A DNA stretch of 22,489 nucleotides, taken from positions 1 through 22,489 of the IMG/VR virus record IMGVR_UViG_3300017782_000249, one strand, 5' to 3'. Made by a program: the position numbers and the translations under genes. Every line of letters starts with the position of its first letter. Position 1 is the first letter of the stretch. Below the pieces are notes generated by a model. That model did no database searches. It was given only the letters and a program-made list of their open reading frames with translations, and had not been told where the DNA came from. Shown here piece after piece: positions 1-6,807 of this stretch. Source of the stretch: a virus.

Positions 1-39
1 GAAGATGAAAGTGAAAGTTTTAAAAAGAATAACAATTAA
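1..39 (+). CDS. 3' end of an upstream gene (partial)
   Basis: Frame 1 reads EDESESFKKNNN and then TAA at 37-39, so the window probably opens in the last 12 codons of an upstream gene. The acidic/polar residues look like a normal protein tail. This also explains why the next gene should start at 50 and not at the ATG at position 5, which would overlap these codons. Nothing can be said about function. Confidence 0.4.
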   Translation, partial: EDESESFKKNNN

Positions 40-49
40 AATTTATATT

Positions 50-328
50 ATGAGCAACAATGTTTTAATAGACGGTTTTTTTATCAATGATAATAACCAA
101 GAATGGATTGAATACGACTTAGTATTTAACGCAGAAAAATTTGCAAAAATGCTAATAGAGCATAAAGAAGTTTTTGCGGCAAATAAAGGTAATGCTAGGA
201 TTTCACTATGTAGAAGTAAGAACGGAAAACTATATGGTAGTTTGTCTACTTACAAACCAGCACCAAAACAAGAAGTTACTGCTGCGGCACATATGCCTGA
301 CCGCGAAGACAATGACTTACCATTTTAA
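50..328 (+). CDS. Small SSB-like single-stranded DNA-binding protein (putative)
   Basis: A 92-residue protein starting MSNNVLIDGF. The main clue is its C-terminus, DREDNDLPF: an acidic stretch ending in LPF like the tip of bacterial SSB (DDDIPF-type), which recruits replication and repair proteins. It is shorter than typical SSB (about 110-180 residues), and I cannot confirm an OB fold by eye. An upstream in-frame ATG at 5 would add 15 Lys-rich residues but would overlap the end of the preceding gene; the ATG at 50 sits behind an A-rich leader (aacaattaaaatttatatt), as usual in Bacteroidota. The neighbouring helicase-like ATPase and RecE-like exonuclease suit a replication/recombination role. 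A strong terminator follows directly. Confidence 0.6.
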   Translation: MSNNVLIDGFFINDNNQEWIEYDLVFNAEKFAKMLIEHKEVFAANKGNARISLCRSKNGKLYGSLSTYKPAPKQEVTAAAHMPDREDNDLPF

Positions 329-333
329 TTATA

Positions 334-358
334 GGGGGCTTAATTGCCCCTTTTTTTT
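334..358 (+). terminator. Rho-independent terminator
   Basis: GGGGC (335-339), loop TTAATT (340-345), GCCCC (346-350), then eight T residues (351-358). It lies 6 nt after the stop of the SSB-like gene, and the T tract runs into the ATG of the next gene at 359. It probably ends or attenuates the transcript of the SSB-like gene, so the downstream genes may be expressed by read-through. Confidence 0.85.
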
Positions 359-850
359 ATGAAATATTACGAAATAAAATACCCACAGATATTTAACCAT
401 TTAGCTATTGAATTGGCTAAAGATAGGGTAAAAGGTATGCACAAAAATTACAAGGACAAGAAATATTATTGGGGTGACAAGTGTGAAGAACAAAATATTA
501 AAGGTGTTTTAGCTGAAATAATTTCGCAGTATTATTTTCAAACATTAGAAATAAAATTTAAAGCACTAAGTTATTTAGGACAAGAGCCTGAAGTTGAAGC
601 AGACATAGTTATTAACAATTACAAATTAGATGTTAAATATATACCACATTATGGTAAGTTTTTACTAGTGAATTATGAAGCACATAATAACCCAAAAAAA
701 AAGATTGACAAGTATATGTTTATACAACCTTTTCAGGTCGCATACAAAGGTTATTGTAAGGCTAAGATATGGTTTATAGACCACGATGGAGTTAACAAAT
801 GGTTTAAAGAAAAAAGTACATTAACAAATGTTTATAAATATATTATATGA
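359..850 (+). CDS. PD-(D/E)xK nuclease-like phage protein (putative)
   Basis: A 163-residue basic protein starting MKYYEIKYPQ. I prefer the ATG at 359 to the in-frame ATG at 344, which lies inside the terminator stem. Residues about 55-95 resemble a restriction-endonuclease-like core: a helix containing GVLAE, then D82 in EADIVI, a short strand, and D91-V-K93 in LDVK, matching D-(x8)-DxK spacing. The motif is short and could be coincidental. If real, the protein would cut DNA, for example as a resolvase or repair nuclease. It sits between SSB-like and helicase-like genes, which fits DNA metabolism. The 49 bp after it are A/T-rich, with an AAACAATA leader before the next gene. Confidence 0.55.
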   Translation: MKYYEIKYPQIFNHLAIELAKDRVKGMHKNYKDKKYYWGDKCEEQNIKGVLAEIISQYYFQTLEIKFKALSYLGQEPEVEADIVINNYKLDVKYIPHYGKFLLVNYEAHNNPKKKIDKYMFIQPFQVAYKGYCKAKIWFIDHDGVNKWFKEKSTLTNVYKYII

Positions 851-899
851 TTATAAAAAATTTTTAATAAATTTCAAGTAACAATAAAACAATACCAAT

Positions 900-1814
900 A
901 TGCTGATTAATTTAAAAGAGACTTACGAGCATTTAGATAAAATACGTAAGGGAATAATAAAAGAAGGCTTAAAATTAGGCTTTACGGACTTTGACAATCA
1001 TTTACGATTTAAGTATGGAAACTTTAATGTAATACTAGGACACGCAAACGTAGGTAAAACTACTGTTATACTTTACTTAATGTTACTGTACTCAAAGAAG
1101 CATAGTATAAAGTGGCTAATATTTTCAAGTGAAAACGAACCTTATAGTGTTATACGTAAACTTGTAGAGTTTTTAGAACAAAAACCAATTAATAAAATTA
1201 ATGATAAAATCTATACAACGCATTTAAAGTGGATAGACGAACATTTTAAAATAGTTGATACAAGTGAGTTATATACATATAGAAAACTAATAGAACTAGC
1301 AACAGATATTAAAGGCGCTTGGAATTATCAAGGGTTACTTATAGACCCATACAATAGTTTAATTAAAGACACTGAAATAATTAAAAATTTAGGTGGACAC
1401 GAATACGACTATCAGGCAACAACAGAAATGAGAATATTTTGTAAAAAACATAATGTATCAATTTGGCTTAACACACACGCTAATACAAGTGCTTTAAGGA
1501 TTAAACACCCTATTGGACACAATTACGTTGGACACCCTATACCACCTTTAGCTAGTGATGTTGAGGGCGGTGGTAAGTTTGTAAATAGAGCAGACGATTT
1601 TATTGTTATACATAGGTACACGCAACACGCTTCAGATTGGACCAAATCAATGTTGCATATACGCAAAGTAAAAGAAGTAGAAACAGGTGGCAGACCTACT
1701 TCAATGGACGAACCTATTGTATTAAATAGCATACCAAATAATGTAGGCTTTGAACTTGATGGCAAAAGATTATTAGAAGAACCTATAAAAGAAGAATTTA
1801 AACCTTTAATATGA
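900..1814 (+). CDS. DnaB/RecA-type ATPase, probable replicative helicase
   Basis: A 304-residue P-loop ATPase. Walker A is GHANVGKTT (residues 47-55), preceded by the LGFTDFDNHLRFKYGNFNVI region typical of DnaB C-terminal/AAA_25 domains, in which the sheet leads into the P-loop. Walker B is GLLIDPYNSL (D near residue 149), and WLNTHAN near 188-194 fits the sensor segment. KVEVETGG-like residues near the C-terminus match the DnaB-family tail. The protein lacks the N-terminal DnaB domain and any primase domain, so it resembles the stand-alone helicase C-domain ATPases found in many Bacteroidota phages. It likely unwinds DNA at the phage fork. It starts behind an AAACAATA leader and overlaps the next gene by ATGA. 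A non-helicase RecA-like role is possible. Confidence 0.8.
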   Translation: MLINLKETYEHLDKIRKGIIKEGLKLGFTDFDNHLRFKYGNFNVILGHANVGKTTVILYLMLLYSKKHSIKWLIFSSENEPYSVIRKLVEFLEQKPINKINDKIYTTHLKWIDEHFKIVDTSELYTYRKLIELATDIKGAWNYQGLLIDPYNSLIKDTEIIKNLGGHEYDYQATTEMRIFCKKHNVSIWLNTHANTSALRIKHPIGHNYVGHPIPPLASDVEGGGKFVNRADDFIVIHRYTQHASDWTKSMLHIRKVKEVETGGRPTSMDEPIVLNSIPNNVGFELDGKRLLEEPIKEEFKPLI

Positions 1815-1996
1815 TTGTAAACGGATTTCATATACAATGGACTAGATTGTACGGTATATTACTTGGGCTGGTTTACTATGACCCAAATATAGAATACGAC
1901 TTAGGAAACATAGATCAAAAAGTTGACCCTTTAGAATACTACCAAGAAGTGACATTCTGCTTTTTATTTTTTGGAGTTAAAATAACGTGGTGGTAA
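1811..1996 (+). CDS. Small hypothetical phage protein
   Basis: A 61-residue protein coupled to the ATPase gene by a 4-bp ATGA overlap. It has an aromatic N-terminal strand (VNGFHIQW), a hydrophobic segment (YGILLGLVYYDPN), an acidic middle, and ends in alternating hydrophobic residues (FCFLFFGVKITWW). The pattern suggests a small beta-rich domain and not a membrane protein. I recognise no motif. Its coupling to the helicase-like gene suggests an accessory role in replication. Confidence 0.65.
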   Translation: MIVNGFHIQWTRLYGILLGLVYYDPNIEYDLGNIDQKVDPLEYYQEVTFCFLFFGVKITWW

Positions 1997-2026
1997 AGTT
2001 TTTAAATATATATAAACAAATAAAAA

Positions 2027-2944
2027 ATGAAAAACCCTAAAGAAAAAATATTAGTAAGTTTTAGTGGTGGTGAGACAAGTGCTTATATGATTAACCATTT
2101 ACTTTTAAAGTACCCAAACCACAAATATAAATTCGTTTTTATGAACACAGGTGAAGAAAACGAGGAAACTTTAATTTTTATAAAAAAGTGTGAAGAATAT
2201 TTTAACATTGAAATAACTTGGTTAGAGTTTGACGTTAAAGATGATAAGCCAAGTTTCAAAATAGTTAATTACGAAACTGCATACAGAAGTAATAAAAAAG
2301 GTGAAAAAGAAAATGGTTATATAAACCACCCTTTTAGGAAAGTTATAAAAAGGTACGGTGTACCTTCAGTTAAAACGCCTTTATGTTCATCAAGATTAAA
2401 AGCCGATGTACTTTATAGGTATATGAGTAGTATAGGTTGGAAATCAAAAAAAGAATACAGTTTAGCTATAGGTATCAGGGCAGATGAAATTGATAGGTGT
2501 GGTGAACATTGGTATCCATTAGTTAAAGCAGACATAACTAAACCTTTAATTAATTCTTTTTGGGCTAAAATGCCTTTCAGGTTAGAATTAAAAGGCTATC
2601 AAGGAAATTGCAAAACCTGTTGGAAAAAATCTTTCAGAAAATTAGCAACTATTTACAAAGAAAACCCTGAACACTATGATTTTTTTAAAGAAATGGAAAA
2701 CCAATTTGAAAACAAACCTATAACGAAAAAAGATAAAAAAACAGGTTTAGATAAAATAATAAACCCACCTTTTAGGTTTTTTAGGGGAAATAAGTTAGTT
2801 GCTGATATTGAGAAAATGAGTAAAGAAAATTTTGAATTACCATTTGACGATAGTAGAAATACAAACTACCAACATTCTCTTTTACACGACGGTACTGAAT
2901 TAGATGTTTCAAACGGTTGTATTGAAAGTTGTGAAGTATTTTAA
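2027..2944 (+). CDS. PAPS-reductase-family PP-loop protein (phage)
   Basis: A 305-residue member of the phosphoadenosine-phosphosulfate reductase/adenine nucleotide alpha-hydrolase superfamily. The PP-loop is SFSGGETSAY (SGGxTSA, residues 13-19), followed by FMNTGEENEE, a family hallmark. Cysteines lie in CSSRLK (near 119) and CKTCWKKS (near 196), with two more at the extreme C-terminus (CIESCEVF). GIRADEIDR is the conserved middle segment. Relatives activate substrates by adenylation and include sulfate-assimilation reductases and DndC of DNA phosphorothioation. The phage members have unproven substrates, and sulfur transfer to a nucleic acid is one possibility. No DndB, DndD or DndE partner is visible. 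It starts behind an A-rich leader (ataaacaaataaaaa) without Shine-Dalgarno and ends 6 bp before the sigma-like gene. Confidence 0.85.
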   Translation: MKNPKEKILVSFSGGETSAYMINHLLLKYPNHKYKFVFMNTGEENEETLIFIKKCEEYFNIEITWLEFDVKDDKPSFKIVNYETAYRSNKKGEKENGYINHPFRKVIKRYGVPSVKTPLCSSRLKADVLYRYMSSIGWKSKKEYSLAIGIRADEIDRCGEHWYPLVKADITKPLINSFWAKMPFRLELKGYQGNCKTCWKKSFRKLATIYKENPEHYDFFKEMENQFENKPITKKDKKTGLDKIINPPFRFFRGNKLVADIEKMSKENFELPFDDSRNTNYQHSLLHDGTELDVSNGCIESCEVF

Positions 2945-2950
2945 AATAAT

Positions 2951-3445
2951 GTGGAGGTAAATGTATTAAATATAATTAGCAAACAACACGACAAGTGGGT
3001 TGACGTAGTACGCAGTTTTGGAATGCACAATTATCCAGAAGACATAGTGCAGAATATGTATGTTAAAATACATAAGTGGGGGGGCAAATATGATAGCTCA
3101 ATAATGTACAATGATACTGAAATAAATGAGTACTTTATATTTAAGGTTTTACGCAATTTGTTTATAGATTACCACAGGACAAAAAAAATTAGCATAGACA
3201 CTAAATTTTATGAAGCACCTAATTCAGATATATCTAAATATATATCAAAGTACGAATACGAAGAAAGGCTTAAATTAATTAAAGACGAAATAAAAACGTG
3301 GCACATATACGAGCAAAAAATATATGAGTTAATTTTTTTGGAAAACAAGTCAATGTTAGAATTATCTAATAAGACAGGTATAAACTATTATTCTATTCGT
3401 AGAACAGTTAATAAAATAAAAAAAATTTTAATACAAAAATTATGA
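2951..3445 (+). CDS. Sigma-70-family RNA polymerase sigma factor-like protein
   Basis: A 164-residue protein. The N-terminal half (HDKWVDVVRSFG, then YPEDIVQNMYVKIHKW) matches sigma region 2, including the DIVQ core-binding helix. NEYFIFKVLRNLFIDYHR corresponds to the region 2.3-2.4 helix. The C-terminal half (LIFLENKSMLELSNKTG, then YYSIRRTVNKIKKIL) matches the region 4 helix-turn-helix that reads a -35-type element. The size fits ECF-like phage sigma factors. The start is GTG at 2951: the ATG at 2949 is out of frame and stops after three codons, and the first in-frame ATG would delete the start of region 2. It probably directs host RNA polymerase to phage promoters, possibly late ones. Confidence 0.8.
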   Translation: MEVNVLNIISKQHDKWVDVVRSFGMHNYPEDIVQNMYVKIHKWGGKYDSSIMYNDTEINEYFIFKVLRNLFIDYHRTKKISIDTKFYEAPNSDISKYISKYEYEERLKLIKDEIKTWHIYEQKIYELIFLENKSMLELSNKTGINYYSIRRTVNKIKKILIQKL

Positions 3446-3612
3446 AACTTGGGGACTTTGTGTACAAGATAACTAAGTACACAGGAATTAAATGGCTAGT
3501 TAAAAAAGTTACTAAATTTTATGGCATAGATGATTGCGGTTGTGACAAAAGACGTAAAGAGTGGAACGAAATAGAAATAGACATAAACAGGTTTGACAAA
3601 TGGCTAAAATAG
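3442..3612 (+). CDS. Small basic protein with CGC motif (56 aa)
   Basis: The ATG at 3442 overlaps the sigma-like gene's stop (ATGA), giving MKLGDFVYKITKYTGIKWLV and ending RFDKWLK. IDDCGCDKRRKEWN contains a CxC pair followed by basic residues, which could bind metal or nucleic acid. I recall similar short proteins with a CGC-ERRKKWN pattern beside sigma-like genes in flavobacterial phages, which argues that it is a real gene. Function is unknown. It overlaps the next start by 13 bp. Confidence 0.7.
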   Translation: MKLGDFVYKITKYTGIKWLVKKVTKFYGIDDCGCDKRRKEWNEIEIDINRFDKWLK

Positions 3613-3824
3613 AATTTTTTACAGACAAAGACAGGAAAGACTGGGAACTTTTTAGAAGTCAAAACAGAAGTAAAATTACAAGGAACGAGTACAAAATGAT
3701 TTCACAATTACACGCTAAATATTATAACCACCCATACCACGAACCTTGTACTTGCAACCCACAAACTATTAAAAATTGGATTAGGCAACTTAACGATATA
3801 TATGAAAGAAATAACAACAACTAA
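3600..3824 (+). CDS. Small conserved phage protein with PCTC motif
   Basis: A 74-residue polar protein. The notable segment is HAKYYNHPYHEPCTCNPQ, with His and Cys residues spaced as a possible metal site, followed by TIKNWIRQLNDIYE, an amphipathic helix. The same layout (H..Y....PC.C.P..I..WI..L) occurs in unnamed phage proteins as I remember them; function is unknown. It overlaps the gene before it by 13 bp and the one after by 23 bp, typical of a tightly packed phage operon. Confidence 0.7.
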   Translation: MAKIEFFTDKDRKDWELFRSQNRSKITRNEYKMISQLHAKYYNHPYHEPCTCNPQTIKNWIRQLNDIYERNNNN

Positions 3825-4218
3825 TAAATTTGAAAAGGCATTAGTTTTATTTCTGAATACATTTGACGGTTGGAAACTTGAATGGGTGGGAGACGAAAAC
3901 CTATGCTATGACGCTATTGGTAAAACACCAAAAGGTCACGATTGCGTTATGGAAATGAAATTTAGAAAAAAATACTACGAAACTAAATTACTTGAAAAAA
4001 AGAAGTACGATAACCTAATGGCTTTAGGCAAAGACATTATAAAAATATATTTTGTAAGTGACCCTAAAGGCAGCTACTATTTTTGGTTAAATAAAATGAT
4101 TGACTTAGAAATGTTAACCCAGCAAATGCCTAGCACAACGTTTTGGCGCAAACATAAAATCGAAAAACAAGTCTATATGTTAAAAGAAGAATGGGCTAGT
4201 ATAATTAACAAAAGTTAA
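3802..4218 (+). CDS. PD-(D/E)xK nuclease-like protein (putative)
   Basis: A 138-residue protein. D37 in LCYDAIGKTP and E51-M-K53 in CVMEMKFR, separated by a short beta-hairpin, fit the D-(x13)-ExK core of PD-(D/E)xK nucleases. KIYFVSDPKGSYYFW and a C-terminal tail ending LKEEWASIINKS surround it. Such small nucleases in phage early regions cut branched or damaged DNA; the substrate here is unknown. It is the last gene before a strong promoter at 4235-4265, so this transcription unit probably ends or is reinforced here. Confidence 0.6.
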   Translation: MKEITTTNKFEKALVLFLNTFDGWKLEWVGDENLCYDAIGKTPKGHDCVMEMKFRKKYYETKLLEKKKYDNLMALGKDIIKIYFVSDPKGSYYFWLNKMIDLEMLTQQMPSTTFWRKHKIEKQVYMLKEEWASIINKS

Positions 4219-4225
4219 AAAAGTT

Positions 4226-4245
4226 TTATTAAAATTTGTTTATAA
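4226..4245 (+). repeat. 20-bp promoter-upstream repeat, copy 1 (copy 2 at 9128-9147)
   Basis: TTATTAAAATTTGTTTATAA is identical at 4226-4245 and 9128-9147, and both copies are preceded by an A-rich AAAAAAG stretch. Each copy carries the TTTG that forms the upstream promoter element, so this is a duplicated promoter region and not random AT-rich similarity. Confidence 0.85.
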
Positions 4246-4265
4246 CTTATGTTTGTTTATATTTG
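4235..4265 (+). promoter_or_regulatory. Bacteroidota-type host promoter
   Basis: TTTG at 4235-4238, 19 bp, then TATATTTG at 4258-4265, an exact match to TAnnTTTG. This is the primary-sigma consensus of Bacteroidota (-33 TTTG, -7 TAnnTTTG, 19-21 bp spacer). Expected start is near 4272, giving a leader of about 23 nt before the ATG at 4295. It should drive the 4295-6215 genes, including the RecE-like and DnaA-like genes. Confidence 0.75.
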
Positions 4266-4280
4266 TAGTGTTAAACAATT

Positions 4281-4297
4281 AAACAATAGAAATTATG
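4281..4297 (+). repeat. Leader repeat AAACAATAGAAATTATG (copies at 4281 and 9382)
   Basis: The 17 nt including the start codon are identical upstream of the genes at 4295 and 9396, the same two genes that follow the duplicated promoter. Shorter AAACAATA or AAACAAATA versions precede the starts at 900, 2027 and 9803. These A-rich leaders lack a Shine-Dalgarno and probably act as translation-initiation signals. Confidence 0.75.
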
Positions 4298-4531
4298 AAA
4301 AATTACCCTACCCTTTACGAGCAATTAAAAGCCGAAAACAAAATACTTGTTGATGAAGCATTAATTAAATACCCATTTACAGGCAAGAGGTTATTAGACT
4401 TTTTAAACGAGGAACATTTTCAGATTAACATACCTTTAGGTTTGGCACTAGATTTAACTTTATATTGTAACAAAGGATATACCAGCGATTTTGGTGTTAT
4501 ACTAAGTTTATTTAATAATGATGAAAAGTAA
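4295..4531 (+). CDS. Hypothetical phage protein (78 aa)
   Basis: First gene after the 4235-4265 promoter, with the shared leader AAACAATAGAAATT before its ATG. The protein begins MKNYPTLYEQLKAENKILVD and is helical in character, with hydrophobic NIPLGLALDLTLYC near the end and a polar tail. No recognised domain. It overlaps the next gene by 14 bp. As a promoter-proximal early gene it may be highly expressed. Confidence 0.7.
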   Translation: MKNYPTLYEQLKAENKILVDEALIKYPFTGKRLLDFLNEEHFQINIPLGLALDLTLYCNKGYTSDFGVILSLFNNDEK

Positions 4532-4829
4532 AATAGAAACTTTGCGAGACTTAGAGTTTTATGGCTCTTATGAGTATTGCCTAGACACCTGCAAAAAGTG
4601 GTTAGATTTAAAGCCTGACAACCCTGAGTTGAAACAAATGGCTCAGGAGTTGTCTAGCATATTCTTTTATGTTACTTATATGCAACAGAATGAAAGACAT
4701 TATAAGTTAGCATTACAAGAATTTAGACGAGATAAACTAAGGGCAGTACAAAGAGCAAGGAAATCAGAAAAACAAAACGAAGAACTAAAAAAAGAAATTA
4801 ATAAACTTAAAAACTTAACAGGACTATGA
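4518..4829 (+). CDS. Helical/coiled-coil phage protein (103 aa)
   Basis: A highly charged 103-residue protein beginning MMKSKIETLRDLEFYGSYEY. LDTCKKWLDLKPDNPELKQM resembles a TPR-like helix pair. The C-terminal third (RRDKLRAVQRARKSEKQ, then NEELKKEINKLKNL) has heptad spacing and is probably a coiled coil. No known family is recognised. It overlaps the gene before it by 14 bp and the next by ATGA. Confidence 0.7.
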   Translation: MMKSKIETLRDLEFYGSYEYCLDTCKKWLDLKPDNPELKQMAQELSSIFFYVTYMQQNERHYKLALQEFRRDKLRAVQRARKSEKQNEELKKEINKLKNLTGL

Positions 4830-4981
4830 AACCACGCATTAAAAAATTATCAACAGGCATTTATTGCCTACAAGACCACAAAGGCAACGTAGGCGTTTAC
4901 AATGAAGCAGAGTTTACTACTATTATGAATAAGCATAACAACTGGTGGAAGGTAATAACTAGAAAATACTTTGCTATATGA
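4826..4981 (+). CDS. Short hypothetical protein (51 aa)
   Basis: Starts MKPRIKKLSTGIYCLQDHKG and ends NNWWKVITRKYFAI. It is linked by ATGA overlaps to both neighbours (4826-4829 and 4978-4981), which strongly suggests a translated gene although it is short. Basic N-terminus, then a small beta-like segment (GIYCLQDHKGNVGVYN). Function unknown. Confidence 0.65.
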   Translation: MKPRIKKLSTGIYCLQDHKGNVGVYNEAEFTTIMNKHNNWWKVITRKYFAI

Positions 4982-5754
4982 AGACCATTGACTTATTAGA
5001 CGGCACAACCGAATGGCAGAATGTTTTAGAGCAGAAAGCAATTAACGATAACTATTACTATGGCGAACTAAATACAAAGGCTTTAAGCAGTTCTGCTATA
5101 AAGTTATTAGTAGATAGCCCAAAAAAATACCACTTTGTAAATAAATACGGAAACCCTGAAACACAGGGGCTAAGGGACGGTAGGCTATTACACACCTTTA
5201 TTTTAGAACCTGAAAAATTTGGCAAGTTTCACTTTGTAGACGTAGCAAGTAAGAACACAAAAGCCTATAAACTTGCAGTAGAAGAACACGGAACTGCTTA
5301 TACATCAAAAGAAAAAAAAGACTGTGAAAGATTAGCAGACGCATTACTTAGAAACGAAGTAGCATTACAATATCTTAATGGCGGTGCTTATGAAGTGCCT
5401 AAAGTAGATACTATAAATGGCATACCTTTCAGGGGTAAGGCAGATATACTAACTCCAAAAAAAGGAATTTGCGACATTAAAACTACAACTGATATTAAAG
5501 CATTTCGATATTCAGCAAACAAATATGGCTACGATCTACAATGCTATATTTATTGTCAATTATTTAATTGCACTCACGAAGAATTTACTTTTTTGGTTTT
5601 AGACAAATCTAGTCTAGACATAGGAATTTTTAAATGCTCTGAGGAATTTTATTTACGTGGCAAAGAGAAAACAGAACTAGGAATACAACGTTACTTAGAA
5701 TTTATTAGTAACGATTTTGATTTAGATAACTATTATATACAAGAAACATTATGA
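4978..5754 (+). CDS. RecE/exonuclease VIII-like PD-(D/E)xK exonuclease
   Basis: A 258-residue protein of the phage exodeoxyribonuclease VIII (RecE)-like family. LSSSAIKLLVDSPKKYHF is the family N-terminus, followed by GRLLHTFILEPEKF. The catalytic core is GKADILTPKKGICDIKTT, with D156 and D166-I-K168. The helix with YDLQCYIYCQLF supplies the Q/Y residues usual after the DxK strand. Such enzymes resect double-stranded DNA ends to 3' overhangs for recombination, usually with a RecT- or Erf-type annealase. I see no annealase in the window; the SSB-like protein at 50-328 may partner. The length is close to that of similar phage exonucleases. ATGA overlaps join it to both neighbours. Confidence 0.85.
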   Translation: MKTIDLLDGTTEWQNVLEQKAINDNYYYGELNTKALSSSAIKLLVDSPKKYHFVNKYGNPETQGLRDGRLLHTFILEPEKFGKFHFVDVASKNTKAYKLAVEEHGTAYTSKEKKDCERLADALLRNEVALQYLNGGAYEVPKVDTINGIPFRGKADILTPKKGICDIKTTTDIKAFRYSANKYGYDLQCYIYCQLFNCTHEEFTFLVLDKSSLDIGIFKCSEEFYLRGKEKTELGIQRYLEFISNDFDLDNYYIQETL

Positions 5755-6215
5755 AACAATTAGACAAAATTGCTAACCAAATAAACCAGTTAGCTCAATT
5801 AGATATTTTTAAGAATACAAGGAAAGTTGAATACGTAGAAGCTAGGTCGCTATTTTCAGTAATAGCTTATAAATATATTGGTGTTAATTTGATAGGTATT
5901 GCAAGGTACTTAAAAAGCAAAGGAAAACACAGTGACCACAGTACAGTTTTACATTCTTTTAAAAACTTTGAAATGTATGCTAAATACACACCAATACTTT
6001 ACGTTTGGCTGGAAGATATTGTTAAGGAAGTAGATGATATAAAATTTCAACAGAAACAAAAATTAGTTACCCATAAGGTTAAGCAATTAACAGAAAAAAA
6101 CCTTGTAACCCTTATACAACTTTTAGAGCCTATATACGAAAAAAACAAATTAGATTTAGAGCAAGAAATTTTAGAAGAACAAAAAAAAAGTAAAATTTTA
6201 GCAAACAATCGTTAA
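5751..6215 (+). CDS. DnaA domain IV-like DNA-binding protein
   Basis: A 154-residue protein whose residues 24-72 resemble the C-terminal DNA-binding domain of the bacterial initiator DnaA: RKVEYVEARSLFSVIAY, then a helix-turn-helix ending in SDHSTVLHSF. DHSTV(L)H (residues 62-68) is the DnaA-box recognition signature. No ATPase domain is present; the rest is charged helix (LTEKNLVTLIQLLEPIYEKN) ending EEQKKSKILANNR. It could bind DnaA-box-like sites at a phage origin, compete with host DnaA, or act as a regulator. It overlaps the exonuclease gene by ATGA and contains the AATCGTTAATA motif over its own stop codon. Confidence 0.75.
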   Translation: MKQLDKIANQINQLAQLDIFKNTRKVEYVEARSLFSVIAYKYIGVNLIGIARYLKSKGKHSDHSTVLHSFKNFEMYAKYTPILYVWLEDIVKEVDDIKFQQKQKLVTHKVKQLTEKNLVTLIQLLEPIYEKNKLDLEQEILEEQKKSKILANNR

Positions 6216-6217
6216 TA
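6207..6217 (+). promoter_or_regulatory. Recurrent leader motif AATCGTTAATA, copy 1
   Basis: AATCGTTAATA lies 8 nt before the ATG of the ParB-like gene (6226) and overlaps the stop of the DnaA-like gene. The same or nearly the same sequence occurs at 10709-10719, 20464-20474 and 22177-22188, each just before a start codon. Its function (translation signal, part of a phage-specific promoter, or binding site) is not shown. Confidence 0.5.
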
Positions 6218-6225
6218 AATTAAAT

Positions 6226-6807
6226 ATGGAAACAGAATTGGTGCCAGTAAGTGCAGTAAAAGAAAACCCAAACAACCCACGTTTTATAAATAAAGTAAAG
6301 TTTAAAAAGTTGGTTAATAGCATAAAGCAGTTGCCTGAAATGCTACAAATTAGACCAATAGTTGTTAATGAAAATAATGTAATATTAGGCGGAAATATGC
6401 GATATAAGGCTTGTATAGAAGCAGGGCTTGATAAAATACATATTGTTAAAGCTAAAGGGTTAACAGAAGAACAACAAAAGGAATTTATAATAAAAGACAA
6501 TGTAGGGTTTGGGGAATGGGATTGGGATATATTAGGCAATACTTGGGATAATCAAAAATTGAATGAATGGGGGCTTGATGTTTGGCACCCAGAAGAAAGT
6601 GTAAGTAATGAAAAAGATTATAGTATAAATAGCCTAGATGAAAAACTTGGAAGGTTTTTAGACGCTAAAATTAAAAACATAACAATACCTTTTGAAACAG
6701 AAGAATTTTCAAAAGTTGTAGAAAAACTTGAAATACTTTTAGAAAGGTATAAATGTGAAGATTATAGGGCATTAATTTATAAAATAATAGAAAATGAAAA
6801 GGTATAA
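6226..6807 (+). CDS. ParB-like nuclease-fold protein
   Basis: A 193-residue protein with an N-terminal ParB/Srx-type domain: LVPVSAVKENPNNPRF (residues 5-20), KFKKLVNSIKQL, RPIVVNENNVILGGNMRYKA (GGNMR, residues 55-59) and the helix ACIEAGLDKIHIVKA. The part after residue 75 (EFIIKDNVGFGEWDWDILGN) matches phage ParB proteins, which are not chromosome-segregation ParB. It lacks the usual helix-turn-helix DNA-binding domain. It overlaps the oxygenase gene by 14 bp. ParB-like domains recur beside TET/JBP oxygenases in phage DNA-modification clusters, so a link to modified DNA is plausible here. A CTPase or nuclease activity cannot be decided from the sequence. Confidence 0.8.
   Translation: METELVPVSAVKENPNNPRFINKVKFKKLVNSIKQLPEMLQIRPIVVNENNVILGGNMRYKACIEAGLDKIHIVKAKGLTEEQQKEFIIKDNVGFGEWDWDILGNTWDNQKLNEWGLDVWHPEESVSNEKDYSINSLDEKLGRFLDAKIKNITIPFETEEFSKVVEKLEILLERYKCEDYRALIYKIIENEKV

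Noticed and set aside
5-49. Longer start for the SSB-like gene at the ATG at position 5
   Set aside because: It overlaps the likely end of an upstream gene (stop at 37-39) and adds an atypical Lys-rich start; the ATG at 50 has the usual A-rich leader.
850-899. Promoter in the gap before the helicase-like gene
   Set aside because: A/T-rich with ATTTTTAATAA-type symmetry, but no TTTG/TAnnTTTG pair with correct spacing.
2027-2944. Complete DNA phosphorothioation (Dnd) system
   Set aside because: Only the PP-loop protein is present; no DndB, DndD, DndE or cysteine desulfurase gene can be recognised.
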